Origin: Halobacteriales archaeon QH_10_67_13
Lineage (GTDB): Archaea > Halobacteriota > Halobacteria > Halobacteriales > Haloarculaceae
NCBI GenBank assembly: GCA_003021335.1
Contig: PXQL01000029.1
Span: 1 to 6,403, forward strand
Length of the DNA: 6,403 nt
Reading direction: 5' to 3'
Part shown: one piece after another, positions 5,111 to 6,403 of the stretch
Layout of the letters: each line of letters starts with the position of its first letter
Numbering within the stretch: the first letter of the stretch is position 1
Program-made: the position numbers and the translations under genes
Notes under the pieces: generated by a model
Databases searched by the model: none
Told to the model about the DNA's origin: nothing
The model's input: only the letters and a program-made list of their open reading frames with translations

Positions 5111-5427
5111 AGTTCGCCGCCGGGAGGCACCCGGTCGGTCGGGGAGACTAACACCGGGTTGCCGTCGGCGTCCGGAACGCCGACCGTGAGCGCCTCGGAC
5201 TCGAAGCCGGCGATCCGGATCGTCCCGAGGTCGGTCGCACACAGCACCTGCCGGCCGGGCAGCTCGGCGGGATCGTGGTTGTAGCCGAGCTGGGCACACG
5301 ACTGGCGGCGCTCATCGCCGAGATCGAGCCACAGCTTCACCATCTGTGGTTTGTTCGTCTCGGGGAACGGTTCGGCCCGGAGCACCTCGGCGACCCGGAT
5401 CGTGACGTCGAACGGACTTTCTGCCAT
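5104..5427 (-). CDS. csaA: CsaA-like tRNA-binding domain protein
   Basis: The 107-residue protein is a single tRNA-binding OB-fold domain of the type found at the C-terminus of methionyl-tRNA synthetase and in the free protein CsaA. Visible family features are DVTIRVAEVLRAEPFP (7-22), VKLWLDLG (30-37), the Ser/Cys-Ala-Gln motif SCAQL (43-47), GRQVLCATDLG (58-68), RIAGFESEALTVG (71-83) and the C-terminal V-P-x-G-x-E-L-Y. Length and order match CsaA, which is a homodimer and in Bacillus has been described as a protein-export chaperone. In archaea the role is untested as far as I know, and tRNA or nascent-chain binding are both open. The ATG at 5425-5427 starts just before the first strand, with a strong TATA-like T-tract 22-28 bases upstream. 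It follows the DUF460-type gene by 62 bases. Confidence 0.92.
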   Translation of the reverse strand: MAESPFDVTIRVAEVLRAEPFPETNKPQMVKLWLDLGDERRQSCAQLGYNHDPAELPGRQVLCATDLGTIRIAGFESEALTVGVPDADGNPVLVSPTDRVPPGGELY

Positions 5428-5448
5428 GTGTCAGCGATGCCGCCCCGG

Positions 5449-5455
5449 ATAAAAA
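5449..5455 (-). promoter_or_regulatory. TATA-like T-tract upstream of the CsaA-like gene
   Basis: TTTTTAT on the minus strand lies 22-28 bases upstream of the CsaA-like ATG. It is also 35-41 bases past the stop of the preceding gene, so it may double as a terminator. Confidence 0.5.
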
Positions 5456-5489
5456 GCGACTCGCCGGGCGAACGGACCGCCAAGAGTGG

Positions 5490-6403
5490 TCAGCCCTGCG
5501 AGCGGTCGACCCGATCGGCGCGGTGTTCGCTGATCAGCCGGTCGACCATCTCGGCGCGCTGTTGGCGCTCGCGGTCGGCGGCGCGTCGTTCCCAGTCCTC
5601 GATGGCGGCCTCAACTTCCGACTCCCGAGCGACGGCCAGCTCGTCGACCTCCTGGACGGTGACCTGCTCGGCGGGCGCGACCGGAATGTCGCCGTCGAAC
5701 AGGATGCGGTCGGCGACCTCCGAGAGCCCGCCGGTGCGCAACACGAGCCGCGGGCCGATCTCAGCGAGCAGCTCGGCGGTCGAACGCCCGGCGCCGCTCG
5801 CGTCCCGGAAGAGGACGATGTCGTCCTCGGCGAGCCCGAACCGCTCGTCAGCGTCTCGGATCGCGCCGGTGGTGAACTGCTCGATGACCTTCACCGGGAC
5901 GAGCCCGGCCTTTGCCTCCGAGACGTCGGCGAAGTTCGAGTGATCGAGCTTCCAGAGGGCCTTGAGCCGCTCGAGTTTCCCCTCGAGGTCGCCGACGGTC
6001 TCGCGTTCGGCCTCAAGTTCGCGCTCGAGACGGTCGGTCTCGCGCTGGAGCCGGGAGACCTCGCGGCGCTCGCGGGCGCGCTGGCGTTCCTCCCGGCGGG
6101 TCTCGGTGAGCTCGTCCTCGAGCTCCTCGATCCGGTCGTCTTTTTTATCGACGGTTGTCTCGAGATCCTCGACGTGGGCCTGCAGGCGCTCGACTTGGGT
6201 TTCGAGCTCGCGGATCCGGCGTTCCTCGTCGGTCAGCTCCCGCTCGGTGTGCTCGCTCTCGCTCTCGGACTCGTCGTCGTCCTCGCGGAGATCCGCGAGG
6301 GCGGTCTCGACCGAGGCCTCCTCGGCAACCACCCGGGCCAGCACCGCCCCCAGCTCCACCTGCGGGGGCACCTTCGCCGCGACCCGGTCGAACTGCTCCT
6401 CGT
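5490..6403 (-). CDS. C-terminal part of a DUF460/COG2433-type protein with long coiled coil (5' end outside window)
   Basis: The frame is open from the right edge to TGA at 5490-5492, giving 303 visible residues. A GTG at 6371 is internal: ten protein-like residues (EEQFDRVAAK) precede it in frame, so the true start lies beyond the window. A Ser/Glu/Asp-rich linker (about 38-54) leads to a heptad-rich coiled coil (about 56-150, with repeated L-E-x-x-V/L patterns). A globular region follows (about 163-260: GLVPVKVIEQFTTGAI, DDIVLFRDASGAG, PRLVLRTG) and then a charged helix. This matches the archaeal family COG2433/DUF460, whose N-terminal half, not seen here, is a predicted RNase H-fold nuclease of RuvC/YqgF type joined by a coiled coil to a C-terminal domain. 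Function is unproven. The assignment rests on the C-terminal architecture and would be settled by the missing N-terminal half. Confidence 0.82.
   Translation of the reverse strand, partial: EEQFDRVAAKVPPQVELGAVLARVVAEEASVETALADLREDDDESESESEHTERELTDEERRIRELETQVERLQAHVEDLETTVDKKDDRIEELEDELTETRREERQRARERREVSRLQRETDRLERELEAERETVGDLEGKLERLKALWKLDHSNFADVSEAKAGLVPVKVIEQFTTGAIRDADERFGLAEDDIVLFRDASGAGRSTAELLAEIGPRLVLRTGGLSEVADRILFDGDIPVAPAEQVTVQEVDELAVARESEVEAAIEDWERRAADRERQQRAEMVDRLISEHRADRVDRSQG

Noticed and set aside
6369..6371. GTG as the start of the right-edge gene
   Set aside because: The frame stays open and protein-like up to the window edge, and the coiled-coil half alone would lack the family's N-terminal domain.

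Overview
The window looks like haloarchaeal chromosome. GC is very high, the proteins are rich in Asp and Glu, and most starts have an AT-rich TATA-like box about 22-30 bases upstream with no Shine-Dalgarno sequence, as expected for leaderless transcripts. The gene set (phosphomevalonate decarboxylase of the archaeal mevalonate pathway, aIF-1A, a TRAM protein, a DUF460/COG2433-type protein, a PGF-CTERM-like tail) also fits Halobacteria. No complete foreign element, CRISPR array or insertion sequence is visible.

Left end, 1-581: no intact gene. The minus strand of 1-344 reads as part of an acidic, probably secreted protein: a beta-helix-like stretch followed by an Asp/Glu/Ser/Thr linker that runs off the left edge. 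It has no start codon and is preceded by a stop. Directly next to it, on the plus strand, is an orphan PGF-CTERM-like C-terminal anchor ending at 479. The two pieces have the character of one surface protein but lie in opposite orientations. They sit at the 3' side of a tRNA-Pro(UGG) gene at 582-654, a position where archaeal elements often integrate.

Middle, 701-2957: three same-strand (minus) genes precede the tRNA. In transcription order they are a TRAM-domain protein with an N-terminal cysteine cluster, an ArsR-like winged-helix protein with zinc-ribbon-like cysteines, and an atypical SDR that lacks the catalytic Tyr and Lys. Gaps are 40-48 bases and hold T-tracts that could both terminate one gene and serve as TATA box for the next.

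Right half, 3117-4526: divergent from the TRAM gene is phosphomevalonate decarboxylase, followed by a small NTF2/SnoaL-like protein. The stop codon of that protein abuts the stop of aIF-1A (4527-4814, minus). aIF-1A is divergent from a small two-helix membrane protein (4904-5110), which overlaps convergently by 7 bases with a CsaA-like tRNA-binding protein (5104-5427). The right edge holds the C-terminal half of a coiled-coil protein of DUF460/COG2433 type.

Taken together this is mostly a core region for translation, RNA binding and isoprenoid lipid synthesis. Only the far left looks rearranged.
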